Shown one piece after another: positions 8,319 to 18,819 of a stretch of DNA of 64,000 nucleotides. The DNA comes from Jiella soli (GTDB taxonomy: Bacteria > Pseudomonadota > Alphaproteobacteria > Rhizobiales > Rhizobiaceae), in the NCBI RefSeq assembly GCF_020615385.1, contig NZ_JAJAVB010000015.1, positions 15,047 through 79,046 of the forward strand, in the 5' to 3' direction. The stretch's first letter is position 1. The number at the start of each line of letters is the position of its first letter. The translations under genes were made by a program, and so were the position numbers. The notes under the pieces were generated by a model. The model worked only from the letters and a program-made list of their open reading frames with translations, made no database searches and was not told the DNA's origin.

Positions 8319-9157
8319 GCGGCCTTTGCCGCGCGCTGGGCCTGCGCGGTGACGCCGCTCGGCAGCGGGTTCACCGACATTTCCTCGGAATGATGTCCCT
8401 GGCGCACCACCTCGCTCCAGCGGATCAGCTCCAGCGACCCGTCATGGCGCTCGGCGATCGCCGTGCAGCTTTCCACCCAGTCGCCGGTGTTGACGTATTC
8501 GATATTGGCGTGGCGGGTGAGCTGGGCGTGGTGGATATGGCCGCAGATGACGCCGTCGCAGCCGTGCCGCTCCGCCTCGTCGGCGAGCGCGGTCTCGAAG
8601 GCGCCGATGAAATTGACGGCGTTCTTGACCTTCAACTTGGCCCAGGAGGAGAACGACCAGTAGGGAAAGCCGAGGCGCCGCCGGATCTGGTTGAACACGA
8701 AATTGATCGCGATCGCCGCGTCGTAGGCCCAGTCGCCGAGATAGGCGATGATCCTGGCATTGCGCACGACGACGTCGAACTCGTCGCCATGGATCACCAG
8801 GAACCGCCGTCCGTCGGCCGTTTCGTGGACGTCGGTCAGCTTCACCTCGACGCCGCCGAAGTGCTGGCCGGGAAAGTCGCGCAGGAACTCGTCGTGATTG
8901 CCGGGGACATAGATGATCTCGGCGCCCTTGCGCGCCTTGCGCAGGAGCTTCTGAACCACGTCGTTATGCGCCTGCGGCCAGTGCCAGGACCGCTTGAGCC
9001 GCCAGCCGTCGACGATGTCGCCGACGAGGTAGATCTTCTCGGCGTCGTGGAACCTCAGAAAATCCACGAGCATGTCCGCCTGAGCCGCCCGTGATCCGAG
9101 ATGGACATCCGAGAGGAACAGCGTCCGGAAGTGGCGCGTCGTCGTCAGCTGGTGCAT
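8315..9157 (-). CDS. LpxH-like UDP-2,3-diacylglucosamine diphosphatase / metallophosphoesterase
   Basis: This 280-residue calcineurin-like phosphoesterase shows the dinuclear metal motifs LFLSDVHLGS, VGDIVDGWRL, VPGNHDE, VIHGDEFD and CGHIHHA. The overall pattern is close to the LpxH family, which cleaves UDP-diacylglucosamine during lipid A synthesis. Many alphaproteobacteria use LpxI for that step, so this paralogue, coupled to a mannosyltransferase-like gene, may instead act on another pyrophosphate-linked lipid. The ATG at 9157 is chosen because the LFLSDVHLGS motif starts 14 residues later; upstream extension gives arginine-rich sequence. It is divergent from the malic enzyme gene. Confidence 0.82.
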   Translation of the reverse strand: MHQLTTTRHFRTLFLSDVHLGSRAAQADMLVDFLRFHDAEKIYLVGDIVDGWRLKRSWHWPQAHNDVVQKLLRKARKGAEIIYVPGNHDEFLRDFPGQHFGGVEVKLTDVHETADGRRFLVIHGDEFDVVVRNARIIAYLGDWAYDAAIAINFVFNQIRRRLGFPYWSFSSWAKLKVKNAVNFIGAFETALADEAERHGCDGVICGHIHHAQLTRHANIEYVNTGDWVESCTAIAERHDGSLELIRWSEVVRQGHHSEEMSVNPLPSGVTAQAQRAAKAA

Positions 9158-9385
9158 GGTGGATGTCCCGTGCGGCTGGTCTGGGCTTGGGTGTCGGACC
9201 GCAAATGCCTGAGTCTGATTGCATTCGTGTGACGCAAGCAGGATCTGGGCCAATCGCGACCGCGGATCGGGAGGCGAAATCGCCGACGCGCGGGCAGCGG
9301 CGACATTGCCTGAAACGTGCGAATGGTTAGAACGGCCGCGAGATCGCGAACGGCGACGGCGACCGCGAGTGGGGGAACGGGAAAC

Positions 9386-11692
9386 ATGTCGGAAACGGAG
9401 ATCGGCGGCGAACATCCGCCCGCGGGAGACCTCGACGAGCAGGCCCTGTTCTTCCACCGCTATCCGAAGCACGGCAAGCTCGAGATCCAGGCGACCAAGC
9501 CGCTCGGAAACCAGCGCGACCTGGCGCTCGCCTATTCGCCGGGCGTGGCCGCGCCCTGCCGCGAGATCGCCCGCGATCCCTCGACCGCCGCTCTCTACAC
9601 CAGCCGCGCCAACCTCGTCGCCGTCCTGTCCAACGGCACGGCCGTCCTCGGTCTCGGCGATATCGGGCCCCTCGCCTCCAAGCCGGTGATGGAGGGCAAG
9701 GCTGTCCTGTTCAAGAAGTTCGCGGACATCGACGTCTTCGACATCGAGATCGACGCCCACGAGATCGACCACATCTGCGAGGTGGTCGCTGCGCTGGAGC
9801 CGACCTTCGGGGGGATCAATCTCGAGGACATCAAGGCCCCGGAGTGCTTCGAGGTCGAGGCGCGGCTGCGCGAACGGATGCACATCCCGGTCTTCCACGA
9901 CGACCAGCACGGCACCGCGATCATCGTCTCCGCGGCGATCCGCAACGGGCTGATGCTGGCGGGCAAGAGGCTGGAGGACGCCAAGATCGTCACGTCGGGC
10001 GCGGGCGCGGCGGCGATCGCCTGCCTCAACCTTCTCGTCGAGCTCGGCGCCAAGCGCGAGAACATCACCTGCACCGACATCGAGGGCGTCGTCTACAAGG
10101 GCCGCGAGAAGCGGATGGACCGCTGGATGGCGGTCTATGCGCGGGAGACTGACAAGCGCACGCTGGCCGAGGTGATCGAGGGCGCGGACGTATTCCTCGG
10201 CCTGTCGGCCGGCGGCGTCCTGAAGCCCGAATTTCTTGCGGCGATGGCCGAGAAGCCGATGATCATGGCGCTCGCCAATCCGACGCCGGAGATCATGCCG
10301 GATCTCGCCAGAAGCGTCCGGCCCGACGCCATGATCTGCACCGGCCGCTCCGACTTTCCGAACCAGGTCAACAACGTCCTGTGCTTCCCCTACATCTTTC
10401 GCGGCGCGCTCGACTGCGGCGCAACGGGGATCACTGAGCGAATGAAGAAGGCGGCGGTCGACGCGATCGCCGCCCTCGCCCGCGAGGCGGTGTCCGACAT
10501 CGCGGCGCAGGCCTACGGCACCGAGCCGGTCATCTTCGGACCGGACTATCTCATTCCGGCGCCGTTCGATCCGCGCCTGATCCTGAAGATCGCGCCCGCC
10601 GTGGCGAAGGCGGCCGAGGCGGACGGCGTCGCAACGCGCCCGATCACCGACATGCCGGCCTATCTCGATCGGCTGAACCGCTTCGTCTTCCGCTCCGGCC
10701 TGATCATGAAGCCGATCTTCCAGATCGCGCGCAGTTCCGGCAAGCGGGTGATCTTTTCCGACGGCGAGGACGAACGCGTCCTCAGGGCAACCCAGGTTCT
10801 GCTCGAAGAAAAGCTCTGTGAGCCGATCCTCATCGGCCGCCCCTCCGTGATCATCTCACGCCTCCAGCGCTTCGGGCTGAAGCTGACGCCCGGCGAAGAC
10901 TTCCAGGTGGTCAATCCGGAGGACGACCCGCGCTATCGCGACTATGTCGACCACTATTTTGGCAAGGTCGGGCGCAAGGGGGTCAATCCGGACACCGCCC
11001 GGACCATCGTCAGGACCAACACGACGGTGATCGGCGCGGTGTCGGTGTCGCGCGGGGAGGCGGATGTCCTGATCTGCGGGCTGGAAGGCCGGTTCCCGCA
11101 CCATGTGCGCGACATCAGCCAGGTGATCGGCGTTGCCGAAGGGGTCAAGCGGCTCGCCGCAATGAGCGTGCTGATCACCCAGAAAGGCACCAAGTTCTTC
11201 GTCGACCCGTATGTCCAGCGCGATCCCGGACCGGAAGAGATCGCCGAAATGACGCTGGCCGCGGCCGCCGAGATCCGCCGCTTCGGCCTGACGCCGAAGG
11301 GCGCCCTCGTCTCCCATTCGAATTTCGGCTCGGACGAGACCGAAGCGACGGTCAAGCTGCGCCGCGCGCTGAAGCTGATTCGCGAGCAGGCCCCCGAGCT
11401 CGAGATCGACGGCGAGATGCACGGCGACGCGGCGCTGAACGAAACCATGCGCCAGCGCAGCATGCCGAATTCGACGCTGACGGGAGAGGCCAATCTCCTG
11501 ATCTTCCCGAGCCTGGACGCCGCGAACATCACGCTCAATGTCGTGAAGTCGATGACGGAGGCGCTGCATGTCGGCCCGATCCTCCTCGGCGCCGCCTGTC
11601 CGGCTCACGTCCTGACGCCGTCCGTCACCTCGCGCGGCGTAGTCAACATCGCCGCGATTGCGGTAGCCCAGGCGGTTGACCAGGGCGGGTGA
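9386..11692 (+). CDS. Malic enzyme with phosphotransacetylase-like C-terminus
   Basis: This 768-residue enzyme decarboxylates malate to pyruvate, most likely with NADP. Residues of about 1-430 carry the malic enzyme domains, with [13 protein letters not shown], the metal-binding [12 protein letters not shown] and the nucleotide-binding SGAGAAAIA. The remainder is a phosphotransacetylase-like domain, which in MaeB-type enzymes serves regulation by acetyl-CoA and oligomerisation and is not catalytic. Total length matches the MaeB/Tme/Dme family. The ATG at 9386 starts MSETEIGG; a longer frame from 9317 adds Arg/Thr-rich residues without support. It stands alone, converging with mobA. Choosing between the NAD (Dme) and NADP (Tme) types needs an alignment. 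Confidence 0.93.
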   Translation: MSETEIGGEHPPAGDLDEQALFFHRYPKHGKLEIQATKPLGNQRDLALAYSPGVAAPCREIARDPSTAALYTSRANLVAVLSNGTAVLGLGDIGPLASKPVMEGKAVLFKKFADIDVFDIEIDAHEIDHICEVVAALEPTFGGINLEDIKAPECFEVEARLRERMHIPVFHDDQHGTAIIVSAAIRNGLMLAGKRLEDAKIVTSGAGAAAIACLNLLVELGAKRENITCTDIEGVVYKGREKRMDRWMAVYARETDKRTLAEVIEGADVFLGLSAGGVLKPEFLAAMAEKPMIMALANPTPEIMPDLARSVRPDAMICTGRSDFPNQVNNVLCFPYIFRGALDCGATGITERMKKAAVDAIAALAREAVSDIAAQAYGTEPVIFGPDYLIPAPFDPRLILKIAPAVAKAAEADGVATRPITDMPAYLDRLNRFVFRSGLIMKPIFQIARSSGKRVIFSDGEDERVLRATQVLLEEKLCEPILIGRPSVIISRLQRFGLKLTPGEDFQVVNPEDDPRYRDYVDHYFGKVGRKGVNPDTARTIVRTNTTVIGAVSVSRGEADVLICGLEGRFPHHVRDISQVIGVAEGVKRLAAMSVLITQKGTKFFVDPYVQRDPGPEEIAEMTLAAAAEIRRFGLTPKGALVSHSNFGSDETEATVKLRRALKLIREQAPELEIDGEMHGDAALNETMRQRSMPNSTLTGEANLLIFPSLDAANITLNVVKSMTEALHVGPILLGAACPAHVLTPSVTSRGVVNIAAIAVAQAVDQGG

Positions 11693-11839
11693 CGCGGCCG
11701 GCAGGGCGCGCGCGTCCTGTGGCACCGACGCTCTCGCCGCCGGGATCCAAGCGGTCGTCGTTTGGCGGAACGTCTCGGACCACCAGGCATCCTCGAACGG
11801 TTCTTCTCTCCGGTCGCTGAGATGCGGCGGAGCCGTCGA

Positions 11840-13777
11840 TCATTCGGCCGGCGCCAGAGCCTTGCTCCGCGCGATCATGAAGCCGGCGAAGTAGTCCGCC
11901 AGCGCGCCATGCGCATCGAGCGGCAGGATGGACGCCACGTACTGGTCCGGCCGAACGAGAACCATGCAACCCTCACGGTCGATGCTTCGCAGGTCGAAGA
12001 TGTCCTGCCCCGCCTTGAGGTCCGGGCTGAACATCTTCTCGTAATCGACGAGCCCGTAGCGGCCCTTTACTGGCTTCAGGAGCTGCGGCATCGCGTCGAC
12101 CGCGAGGTCGCGATGGCCCTGCTGGAACACGGCGCGCAGGTCGATCACCGCGTCGATGTCGGCGCCCGCCGGCGTGTGGCGCCGCACGGGAGAGGCCGGG
12201 TCGCCGGCGAGGAAGGCACAGAGTGCGGCAAGCCGCGATCCCGGCGCGGCACCGTCCGGTCCGGCAAAGGCGTAGAGGCGCCAGCGCCCGTCCGCCGCAG
12301 CGACATGGCCGAGCTGCATCGGCTTGGCATCGGCGACGCGGATCACCGGCGCGGAGTGGAACCGCATGCCGATCGGCAGGCCGCGCGCCAGATGCTGAAA
12401 CCCGTCGGCGGCGGAGAGGACGGACGCTGGCAGGCGCGTCGCGGTCCCCGCGGTGTAGCGGCCGTGCCGGACGAAATAGTCCTGCGTCACCTTCGGGTCG
12501 GGCTTGCGGATCTCGCTGCCCTTCTTCGTCCCGCTGAGGATCTCGGCCCATTCCCGGTCGAAATCGATCAGCTCCTTGGCCACCGCCTGGCGCTCGGCCG
12601 AATAGCTGTGCAGGAGCGCCGGCTCGGCGAGGCCCCTGATGACCGCGGCGAGCTTCCAGCCGAGATTGAACGCATCCTGCATGGAGACGTTCATGCCCTG
12701 GCCGGCCTTGGGGCTGTGGGTGTGGCAGGCGTCGCCCGCGATGAAGACCCGCGGCAGCCGCGTTTCGGTCGCGTCCTCCGGCACGTCGTCGAACTTGTCG
12801 GTCAGGCGCTGTCCAATCTCGTAGACTGACCACCAGGCGACCTCCTTCGCGCTGAAGGAATAGGGCGAGAAAATCCGCTGGACCGCAGCGATCAGGTCCT
12901 CGACCGTGATGTTGCGGTTCCGGACCCGCTCACCGGCATTCAGCTTGTCGAGCTCGACATAGAGGCGGACGAGATAGCCGCCCTCGCGGGGGATGAGGAC
13001 GATCGAGCCCTCCTGTTCCGACTGGATGAGGGCCTTCATCCGGATGTCGGGGAAGTCGGTGACGGCGAGGACGTCCATCACGCCCCAGGCGGCATTGGCC
13101 GAATCGCCATGAAGCTCGCGACCGAGCGATCCGCGCACGGCGCTGCGCGCGCCGTCGCAGCCGACGACGTAGCGGGCCTTCAGTGTCTCGATCTCCCCCT
13201 CGTGCCCGGCATCCGCCCGTTCCAGCCGGACGTCGACGGCAGCGGCACCAGCCGGCGCCTCGGTATCGATCGTCAGATCGACGAGCCGCCGGTCGTAATG
13301 CGGCACCAGCCGCGTCGGCGCGTTCCGCATCACCTCAAGGAAGAAGTCGTGCACCCGCGCCTGGTTGAGGATCACATGCGGAAATTCCGAAAGCCCGTCC
13401 TCGGTGTCCTGAATCCGGCCGCTGCGGACGATCGAGCCGGGCCGCGTCTCGTCGGGCTTCCAGAAGCTCGTCTCGTTGACCCAGCAGGCCTCCTTCAGCA
13501 CCTTCTCGGCAAAGCCATAAGCCTCGAACATCTCCATCGTGCGGCAGGCGATGCCGTCGGCCTGGCCCCGCAGGAGCGGGCCCGACTTCTGTTCGACGAT
13601 CGCGGTCCGGATCTCCGGGAAGGCCGAGAGCTGGGCGGCCAGCGCCAGACCCGCCGGGCCGCATCCGACGATGAGCACGTCCACGGTCTCGGGAAGCGCG
13701 TCGCCTCCGCCAAGCTCCGCCGCCGGCTCCGCGACCGCCGGATCGCCCGTACGATAGCCGTTCAGATGAAACTGCAT
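11840..13777 (-). CDS. mobA: 3-hydroxybenzoate 4-monooxygenase (FAD-dependent)
   Basis: This 645-residue flavoprotein is predicted to hydroxylate 3-hydroxybenzoate at C4, giving protocatechuate. The N-terminus reads MQFHLNGYRTGDPAV. The nucleotide-binding motif VLIVGCGPAGLALA follows near residue 34, then QADGIACRTMEMFEA, DTEDGLSEFPHVILNQARVH, the DG motif VVGCDGARSAVR and the GD motif VFIAGDACHTHSPKAGQG. The C-terminal thioredoxin-like domain of the phenol hydroxylase family begins near residue 450. These stretches match my memory of MobA from Comamonas testosteroni closely, in order and full length. A MarR-type regulator gene is divergent 195 bp away. No protocatechuate-cleaving (pca/lig) genes are present in the window. 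Confidence 0.87.
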   Translation of the reverse strand: MQFHLNGYRTGDPAVAEPAAELGGGDALPETVDVLIVGCGPAGLALAAQLSAFPEIRTAIVEQKSGPLLRGQADGIACRTMEMFEAYGFAEKVLKEACWVNETSFWKPDETRPGSIVRSGRIQDTEDGLSEFPHVILNQARVHDFFLEVMRNAPTRLVPHYDRRLVDLTIDTEAPAGAAAVDVRLERADAGHEGEIETLKARYVVGCDGARSAVRGSLGRELHGDSANAAWGVMDVLAVTDFPDIRMKALIQSEQEGSIVLIPREGGYLVRLYVELDKLNAGERVRNRNITVEDLIAAVQRIFSPYSFSAKEVAWWSVYEIGQRLTDKFDDVPEDATETRLPRVFIAGDACHTHSPKAGQGMNVSMQDAFNLGWKLAAVIRGLAEPALLHSYSAERQAVAKELIDFDREWAEILSGTKKGSEIRKPDPKVTQDYFVRHGRYTAGTATRLPASVLSAADGFQHLARGLPIGMRFHSAPVIRVADAKPMQLGHVAAADGRWRLYAFAGPDGAAPGSRLAALCAFLAGDPASPVRRHTPAGADIDAVIDLRAVFQQGHRDLAVDAMPQLLKPVKGRYGLVDYEKMFSPDLKAGQDIFDLRSIDREGCMVLVRPDQYVASILPLDAHGALADYFAGFMIARSKALAPAE

Positions 13778-13915
13778 GATGTCTCGCTCCCATCACATTG
13801 ATGCGTCGGCTGCCGCCGCATCTCTTCCGCATGCCTCGTCTTTCGGGCGCAGACTGTGGAGTGCGGGCTGTCGTCGCCGATCCCCGGGCGGAGAAGGGTC
13901 CTGCCCGGCGATATT

Positions 13916-13943
13916 GATTAGTGTGCATATGATTAGTATGCAT
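13916..13943. promoter_or_regulatory. Candidate MarR operator between mobA and its regulator
   Basis: Two near-identical 13-mers, GATTAGTGTGCAT and GATTAGTATGCAT, lie two bases apart. Within them TGCATA (13924-13929) and TATGCA (13937-13942) form a perfect inverted repeat with a 7-base spacer. A TTGACA box for the mobA direction lies directly beside it at 13948-13943. The site is 30 bp from the regulator start, where a MarR dimer could control both divergent genes. Confidence 0.6.
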
Positions 13944-13972
13944 GTCAATTGCGGCGACAGGCGGAGGATCGC

Positions 13973-14425
13973 ATGACCGAGTTGATCGAGCGGCCGGGGC
14001 ATCTGGCGCGGCGATTCCAGCAGATCGCGGTGGCGGTCTTTCACCGGGAGGTCGCGGCCGCCGGCTCCGACCTCACCCCGGTGCAGTTTGCGGCCCTGGA
14101 GAAGATCCGCGACAATCCCGGTCTCGACCAGGCGACCATTGCCGGTCTCATCGCCTATGACCGCGCCACGATCACCGGCGTCTTGGATCGGCTCGTCGCC
14201 CGCGACCTCGTCAGGCGCGCCACCGCCGAACGGGACCGGCGTCAGAAGCTTCTGTGGATCACGGAGGCTGGCCAGGACCTCATCGCCCGCATCTCTCCAG
14301 CGGTGGAGACGGCGCAGACGATCATGCTGCGCGGGCTGACGGAGGCGGAAGCGCAGGAATTCATGCGGCTCTTGCAGAAGACGGTGGAGGCCGGCAACGA
14401 CCTCAGCCGCGCCCCGCTCAGATGA
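13973..14425 (+). CDS. MarR-family transcriptional regulator of mobA
   Basis: This 150-residue winged-helix protein begins at the ATG at 13973 behind GGAGGATC. The body shows LTPVQFAALEKI, the recognition region DQATIAGLIAYDRATITGVLDRLVARDLV and the wing RRATAERDRRQKLLWIT, the classic MarR order. It is divergent from mobA and shares the 195-bp gap containing a strong inverted repeat. By analogy with other aromatic-responsive MarR proteins it probably represses mobA until 3-hydroxybenzoate or a related ligand binds. The ligand is inferred from context only. Confidence 0.88.
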   Translation: MTELIERPGHLARRFQQIAVAVFHREVAAAGSDLTPVQFAALEKIRDNPGLDQATIAGLIAYDRATITGVLDRLVARDLVRRATAERDRRQKLLWITEAGQDLIARISPAVETAQTIMLRGLTEAEAQEFMRLLQKTVEAGNDLSRAPLR

Positions 14426-14604
14426 GACCGGCTGTCGACCGGGTTTTAAAATCGCGTCCTTCGGAGGCGAGGATTCGCGTCACCCGCGCCAATCATAAAT
14501 CAACGAATACAAGCGGACGTCGCGAGTTCTTCGTGCAATACATTCACAGAGAAGTCTTGCAGGACGGTACTGGATACCGAAAACAGGCCTTTCGGGCTGA
14601 CCAA

Positions 14605-15981
14605 CTATGCGAGCCGGGCCAGGACCCGCTCGCGTCCCATCAGCGGCAGGAGCGCAGCGAGTTCGGGCCCGTGGTCGCGGCCGGTCAGAGCGAGGCGCAG
14701 CGGCATGAACAGCCCCTTGCCCTTGCGCCCAGTCTCGGTCTTCAGCCGCCCGGTCCAGTCGCGCCAGGTCGCCTCGCCCACCGGCCCGTCGGGAAACAGA
14801 TCGCGGGCAGCGCGAAGGAAGGCGCGGTCGTCGTCGGAAAGCTCCGCCCGGTCGAACGCGTCCGCGAAGACGACGCCGGCCCAAAGGCGCGCATCCCCGA
14901 CCTTGGCGCAATTGCCGCGCACCGCCGCCCAGAAGGGTTCGGCTTCGTCCCCCGGCACGCCCACCTCAGCGAGCCGATCGCGCGCGGCCTCGAAGGGCAT
15001 TGCGTGGACGAGGTCGGCGTTCAGCCGGTCGAGTTCGGCGGGATCGAATCTCGAGGCGGTGGTCGAGGCCTCGCCGAATTCCAGCCGGTCGCCCAAAGCC
15101 TCGAGATTCGGCATGGCATCGATCGAACCGGGCATACCGACGAGCCCCGCCAGCGAGGCGAGCGCCATCGGCTCATAGCCCTCCTCCCGCAGCGTCTTCA
15201 GGGAGAGCGCGCCGCTGCGTTTCGAAAGGCCCTCGCCCGAGACCGTGGTCAGGAGATTGTGATGGCCGAAGGTCGGCACCGTCAGCCCCAGGGCCCGGAA
15301 GATGGCGATCTGGACGCCGGTATTGGTGACGTGGTCGTCGCCGCGGATGATGTGCGAGACGCCTAAGTCCCCGTCATCCACGATCGAGGGCAGCGTATAG
15401 AGATAGCTGCCGTCTTCGCGGATCAGCACCGGGTCCGACAGCGAAGCGAGATCGACGGTCTGCGGACCCCGGAGGATGTCGTTCCAGGTGATCTCCGTGC
15501 GCTGCGGCGCAAAGGGATCGCCCGCGAAATTGGGCAGCAGAAAGCGCCAGTGCGGCCGCCGGCCCTCGGCTTCGACGGACATCTTCTCGTCGTCCGTAAG
15601 CCGCAGGGCCTCGCGGCCATAGACCGGGGGAAGTCCGCGCGCCGCAAGGCGCTTGCGCCTCCGGTCGAGTTCGTCGGGCGTCTCGTAGCAGGGATAGAGA
15701 AGGCCCTCGGCCTTCAGCCTCTCGGCCGCCGCATCGTAGAGCGCGACGCGGTCCGACTGGCGCACCACCTGATCGGGCGCGATACCGATCCAGGCGAGAT
15801 CGGCCTCGATCCCGTCGGCATATTCGCGCCGCGATCGCTCGGCGTCGGTGTCGTCGAAGCGCAGGACGAAGCGTCCGCCCGCGTCGCGTTTGGCATAGAG
15901 CCAGTTGAGGAGCGCCGTGCGCAGATTGCCGATGTGGATCTGGCCGGTCGGGGACGGGGCGAAGCGGACGGTGACGGTCAT
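14605..15981 (-). CDS. gltX: Glutamate--tRNA ligase
   Basis: This 458-residue class I aminoacyl-tRNA synthetase charges tRNA with glutamate. It starts [19 protein letters not shown], containing the HIGH-type signature as HIGN, and carries the KMSKS-type loop as [11 protein letters not shown] near residue 250. Full length, including the C-terminal anticodon-binding part, distinguishes it from the short GluQ enzyme. Alphaproteobacteria often carry two gltX paralogues, and this may be either the Glu- or Gln-tRNA-charging copy. The ATG at 15981 is chosen because the signature must lie near the start. It follows an MFS transporter gene by 49 bp on the same strand and converges with the MarR gene. 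Confidence 0.93.
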   Translation of the reverse strand: MTVTVRFAPSPTGQIHIGNLRTALLNWLYAKRDAGGRFVLRFDDTDAERSRREYADGIEADLAWIGIAPDQVVRQSDRVALYDAAAERLKAEGLLYPCYETPDELDRRRKRLAARGLPPVYGREALRLTDDEKMSVEAEGRRPHWRFLLPNFAGDPFAPQRTEITWNDILRGPQTVDLASLSDPVLIREDGSYLYTLPSIVDDGDLGVSHIIRGDDHVTNTGVQIAIFRALGLTVPTFGHHNLLTTVSGEGLSKRSGALSLKTLREEGYEPMALASLAGLVGMPGSIDAMPNLEALGDRLEFGEASTTASRFDPAELDRLNADLVHAMPFEAARDRLAEVGVPGDEAEPFWAAVRGNCAKVGDARLWAGVVFADAFDRAELSDDDRAFLRAARDLFPDGPVGEATWRDWTGRLKTETGRKGKGLFMPLRLALTGRDHGPELAALLPLMGRERVLARLA

Positions 15982-16030
15982 GCCCGGGAGGTAGCCAAGG
16001 TCGGGCGGCAAGGCAATCGCCACCGGCAAC

Positions 16031-17314
16031 TCACGGCCGATCCGGTTCCGGGTCGAGTCGGTCCACGGCCCGTCCGGCTCCCGGCGCGGGATGGCCCGCC
16101 GCATCGCCGAGCTTCGGCGCCAGACGCGCTGCGAGCAGTGTCATGACCACCGTCATCACCACGCAGTAGAGGCCCATCGCCTCGATCTGCAGCGGATAGG
16201 AGACGTTCCAGTCGATCAGAACGCCGGTGATTCCCGGCCCGATCGCCGAGGAGAGAACCATCAGGGCGACGATCACCGAACGCACCTGGCCAAGATGCCG
16301 GACGCCGTAGAGTTCGGGCCAGAGTGCCCCGAGGAGCGTCGAAGACAGGCCGTTCGACATGCCGAGAAAGACCATGAAGACGAAGATCGAGGCCTCGGCG
16401 GTGAAATAGCCCGCCACGAGACAGGCGATCGCCATCGGAATCAGGAAGAAGGGCAGGAGCTTCACCGCGCTGAACCGGTCGATCAGACTGCCGCACAGAA
16501 GCGAGAAAACGAGCGTCGTCGCCGACATGACGGCAAAGCCGGAGGCGAAGACCTCGATCGACCAGCCTCGGAGCTGGGTGAGGTAAACTTGGTGGAAGAA
16601 GATCGTCGTGCCGATGAAGGGCGGCGCGAGGACGCTCATCGCGATCAGCCAGAACACCGGACTGGTCATTACCTCGCGCAGCGTCCAGTCCCGGACCTTC
16701 GGCTGGGGTCCAGCCTTCACCTCGGACTGTGGGTCGCGTTCGCGCCGCGTCGACCAGAAGATCGCCGGCAGCGCCAGAGCGACGAGGACGATCGCGCCGG
16801 CGATCCAGGTGCCGCGCCAGCCAAGGGCTGCCGTCGCGAAGACGAAGACCAGCGGCAAGAGGCCGGTTCCCGCATGGAAGCCGAGGGTCGTGATCGCCAT
16901 TGCGCGGCCGCGATTGGCGGCAAACCAGCGCCCCGTCGCGGTCATCGAGATTTCGGTCATCATCCCCTGCCCGAACAGTCGCAGGAGGTAGATCGAGACG
17001 AAGAGCAGCGGGACGGAGTTCGAGAAGGCCATGGCGAGCGTCGCCCCGGCAAGGCAGAGGATGGTCACGCAGGCCACGCGCCAGGCCGGATAGCGGTCGA
17101 GCAGCCAGCCGAGCGTCGGCAGCGTGGCGGCACTCGCCAGCGTACCGGCCATGTAGAGGAGGCCGAACGCGCCGTTCGAAAGATCGTATTCGCGCCGGAT
17201 GTCGCCATTCGACAGCGAGATGTAGAAGGTCTGGCCGAAGGACGAGAAGAAGCAGAGGAGAAAGCCGCCTGCGAGCCAACGCAGATTGCGGCCGATAAAG
17301 CCGAAGAATTCCAT
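16031..17314 (-). CDS. MFS transporter
   Basis: This 427-residue protein has about twelve hydrophobic segments in two halves and the MFS-typical loop [12 protein letters not shown] after the second segment. It has a related loop, [13 protein letters not shown], in the second half, and a charged central loop. The ending is hydrophilic (Pro/Asp/Arg rich). The overall form resembles the monocarboxylate or nitrate-type MFS groups, but no substrate can be assigned. Its start at 17314 lies in a 272-bp divergent gap shared with an unknown exported protein. Confidence 0.82.
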   Translation of the reverse strand: MEFFGFIGRNLRWLAGGFLLCFFSSFGQTFYISLSNGDIRREYDLSNGAFGLLYMAGTLASAATLPTLGWLLDRYPAWRVACVTILCLAGATLAMAFSNSVPLLFVSIYLLRLFGQGMMTEISMTATGRWFAANRGRAMAITTLGFHAGTGLLPLVFVFATAALGWRGTWIAGAIVLVALALPAIFWSTRRERDPQSEVKAGPQPKVRDWTLREVMTSPVFWLIAMSVLAPPFIGTTIFFHQVYLTQLRGWSIEVFASGFAVMSATTLVFSLLCGSLIDRFSAVKLLPFFLIPMAIACLVAGYFTAEASIFVFMVFLGMSNGLSSTLLGALWPELYGVRHLGQVRSVIVALMVLSSAIGPGITGVLIDWNVSYPLQIEAMGLYCVVMTVVMTLLAARLAPKLGDAAGHPAPGAGRAVDRLDPEPDRP

Positions 17315-17509
17315 GCCTTGTCCGGAAAAATAGGTGCGGCCGGGCGCTTCGCCGGCAAAATCAAGTCGAGCTTAGCATTTCGGGTCTCGATGCGACAACT
17401 CCATCCGGAGGCTCGGCAGCACAGAGCCGCAGCGGCAATCTGCCCGAGAAACGGCTTGCGGGTGCCGGCCGGCAAACGCGGCAAGGTCACGCAGCGGAAG
17501 TAACTAGCG

Positions 17510-17546
17510 AACGATCGTTTGACACCCGATCTTTCGCAGGTATCAT
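17510..17546 (+). promoter_or_regulatory. Sigma-70-type promoter with overlapping palindrome
   Basis: TTGACA at 17519-17524 and TATCAT at 17541-17546 are separated by 16 bases, a near-consensus housekeeping promoter. A 10-base palindrome, AACGATCGTT (17510-17519), touches the -35 box and could be an operator. Transcription would begin about 35 bp before the unknown exported protein gene at 17587. Confidence 0.6.
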
Positions 17547-17586
17547 TTCTTGCGTTGCGCCTCAGCGGCAACCGGGGGACCCTCTG

Positions 17587-18654
17587 ATGTTGTTTTCGAC
17601 GCCCCGCAGAGCGCTTCTTCTCAGGCAGCGGGGTTATCTCCGCCATAGATCTTCTGGATATCTCTTTCCTCTGAGCCTTTGCATTTTCAGCATGGCCGTC
17701 CTCTGGTCTTCCGCCTATGCATCGGCCAGACCACTCACCGCTGCGGTTGTCTTCGACGACAGGTCTTCGGACGGCCTTTCGGCCGACAGCCGGATCGTCC
17801 TGCGCGGTCGAGATGCGTTCGTCCTGCAGCTCCAGACGGAGCCCGCGAATACCGCGTTCGAGGAGACCGCATTCACCGGGATCCACGTGCCGGTGGTCGG
17901 AGCGATGGACGAGCCCGGCACCATCGGCCAATCCTCAGAAGCGCTGGCCGAGGTGCTGCGTTCGCAGGGCTCGGTCGCCATCGACTTCGTCATCCGCTAC
18001 CATGTCGCGGCAGTCCTCGAAAGCGCTTCCGACGAAGCGGAGGACTCGGACGCGCCCGTTCTGAAGATTGCCTTTGCCGCCTCGGCCTTCGATGTTTCCG
18101 CCGGAAAAGGCCTCGGCGAAGAGACGGCGGAATTGATCTTCGCCCCCAATGCGTGTTCACTCACCGATGAGACCTGTTTCGTGCACGACGCGTCCGGGCG
18201 GGTCGGAAAGGTCGCCCGTTCGGCAGCAGTCCAGCTCGCTCAGAAAATCGCGGCTCATCTTGCGGAGGGATATGGCTCTGAAACCGGCTCCGCGGCTGGC
18301 CAGCCTGAGCCCGGACTCGTTGCTGTGCGTTCGGAAGGGACGGAGCAGGGACAGCGCTCTGAGATCGAGACCGATGAAGCCTGCAGGTCGGGTGCGCGAT
18401 ATTTCAGACTGGCCTTCATCCGCTTCGAGCTCGCCCATCAAGGGCATATCGAGGACGCGATCGCGAACTGGAAATGCACGCAGGCCTTCGCCATCGTCGA
18501 GGCCGGCAACATCCAGACGGACTACGTCCTGAGAACGACGGCCAGCCAGTCGCAGGTGATCCGCAATCTGCGCAAGCTGACCGCCGAACTCGGGCTGCGC
18601 GCCGTTCCGACGACCGGGGACACGCCCAACGAGCTTATCCTGCGCGCCAATTGA
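17587..18654 (+). CDS. Exported protein of unknown function
   Basis: I do not recognise this 355-residue protein. The N-terminus has a basic stretch, then a hydrophobic segment (about residues 22-42, LFPLSLCIFSMAVLWSS) ending in AYASA, consistent with a signal peptide or anchor after an arginine-rich head. The mature part is acidic and mixed alpha/beta in character, with two Cys close together in NACSLTDETC and another pair further on (EAC, WKCTQ) that could form disulfides. GGGGGAC at 17574-17580 is a reasonable ribosome binding site, and a good promoter precedes it. Codon use and wobble GC look native. It stands alone between a divergent MFS gene and a convergent small membrane protein. Confidence 0.65.
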   Translation: MLFSTPRRALLLRQRGYLRHRSSGYLFPLSLCIFSMAVLWSSAYASARPLTAAVVFDDRSSDGLSADSRIVLRGRDAFVLQLQTEPANTAFEETAFTGIHVPVVGAMDEPGTIGQSSEALAEVLRSQGSVAIDFVIRYHVAAVLESASDEAEDSDAPVLKIAFAASAFDVSAGKGLGEETAELIFAPNACSLTDETCFVHDASGRVGKVARSAAVQLAQKIAAHLAEGYGSETGSAAGQPEPGLVAVRSEGTEQGQRSEIETDEACRSGARYFRLAFIRFELAHQGHIEDAIANWKCTQAFAIVEAGNIQTDYVLRTTASQSQVIRNLRKLTAELGLRAVPTTGDTPNELILRAN

Positions 18655-18819
18655 GGCGCTGCGGTCTCGGCCGTGTCGGCAGCGCGGGAGCGGGCACGGC
18701 CGGTTCGAGAGCTTTCTTTGCATGGAGAGGCGTCAGCCGCGTGTCCGCGTGTCGCAGCAGGTCATCATCGTTCCGCAGAGGATGGGCCGGCGGCGCCGGC
18801 AGCCGCGCGTGCTGCAGCC

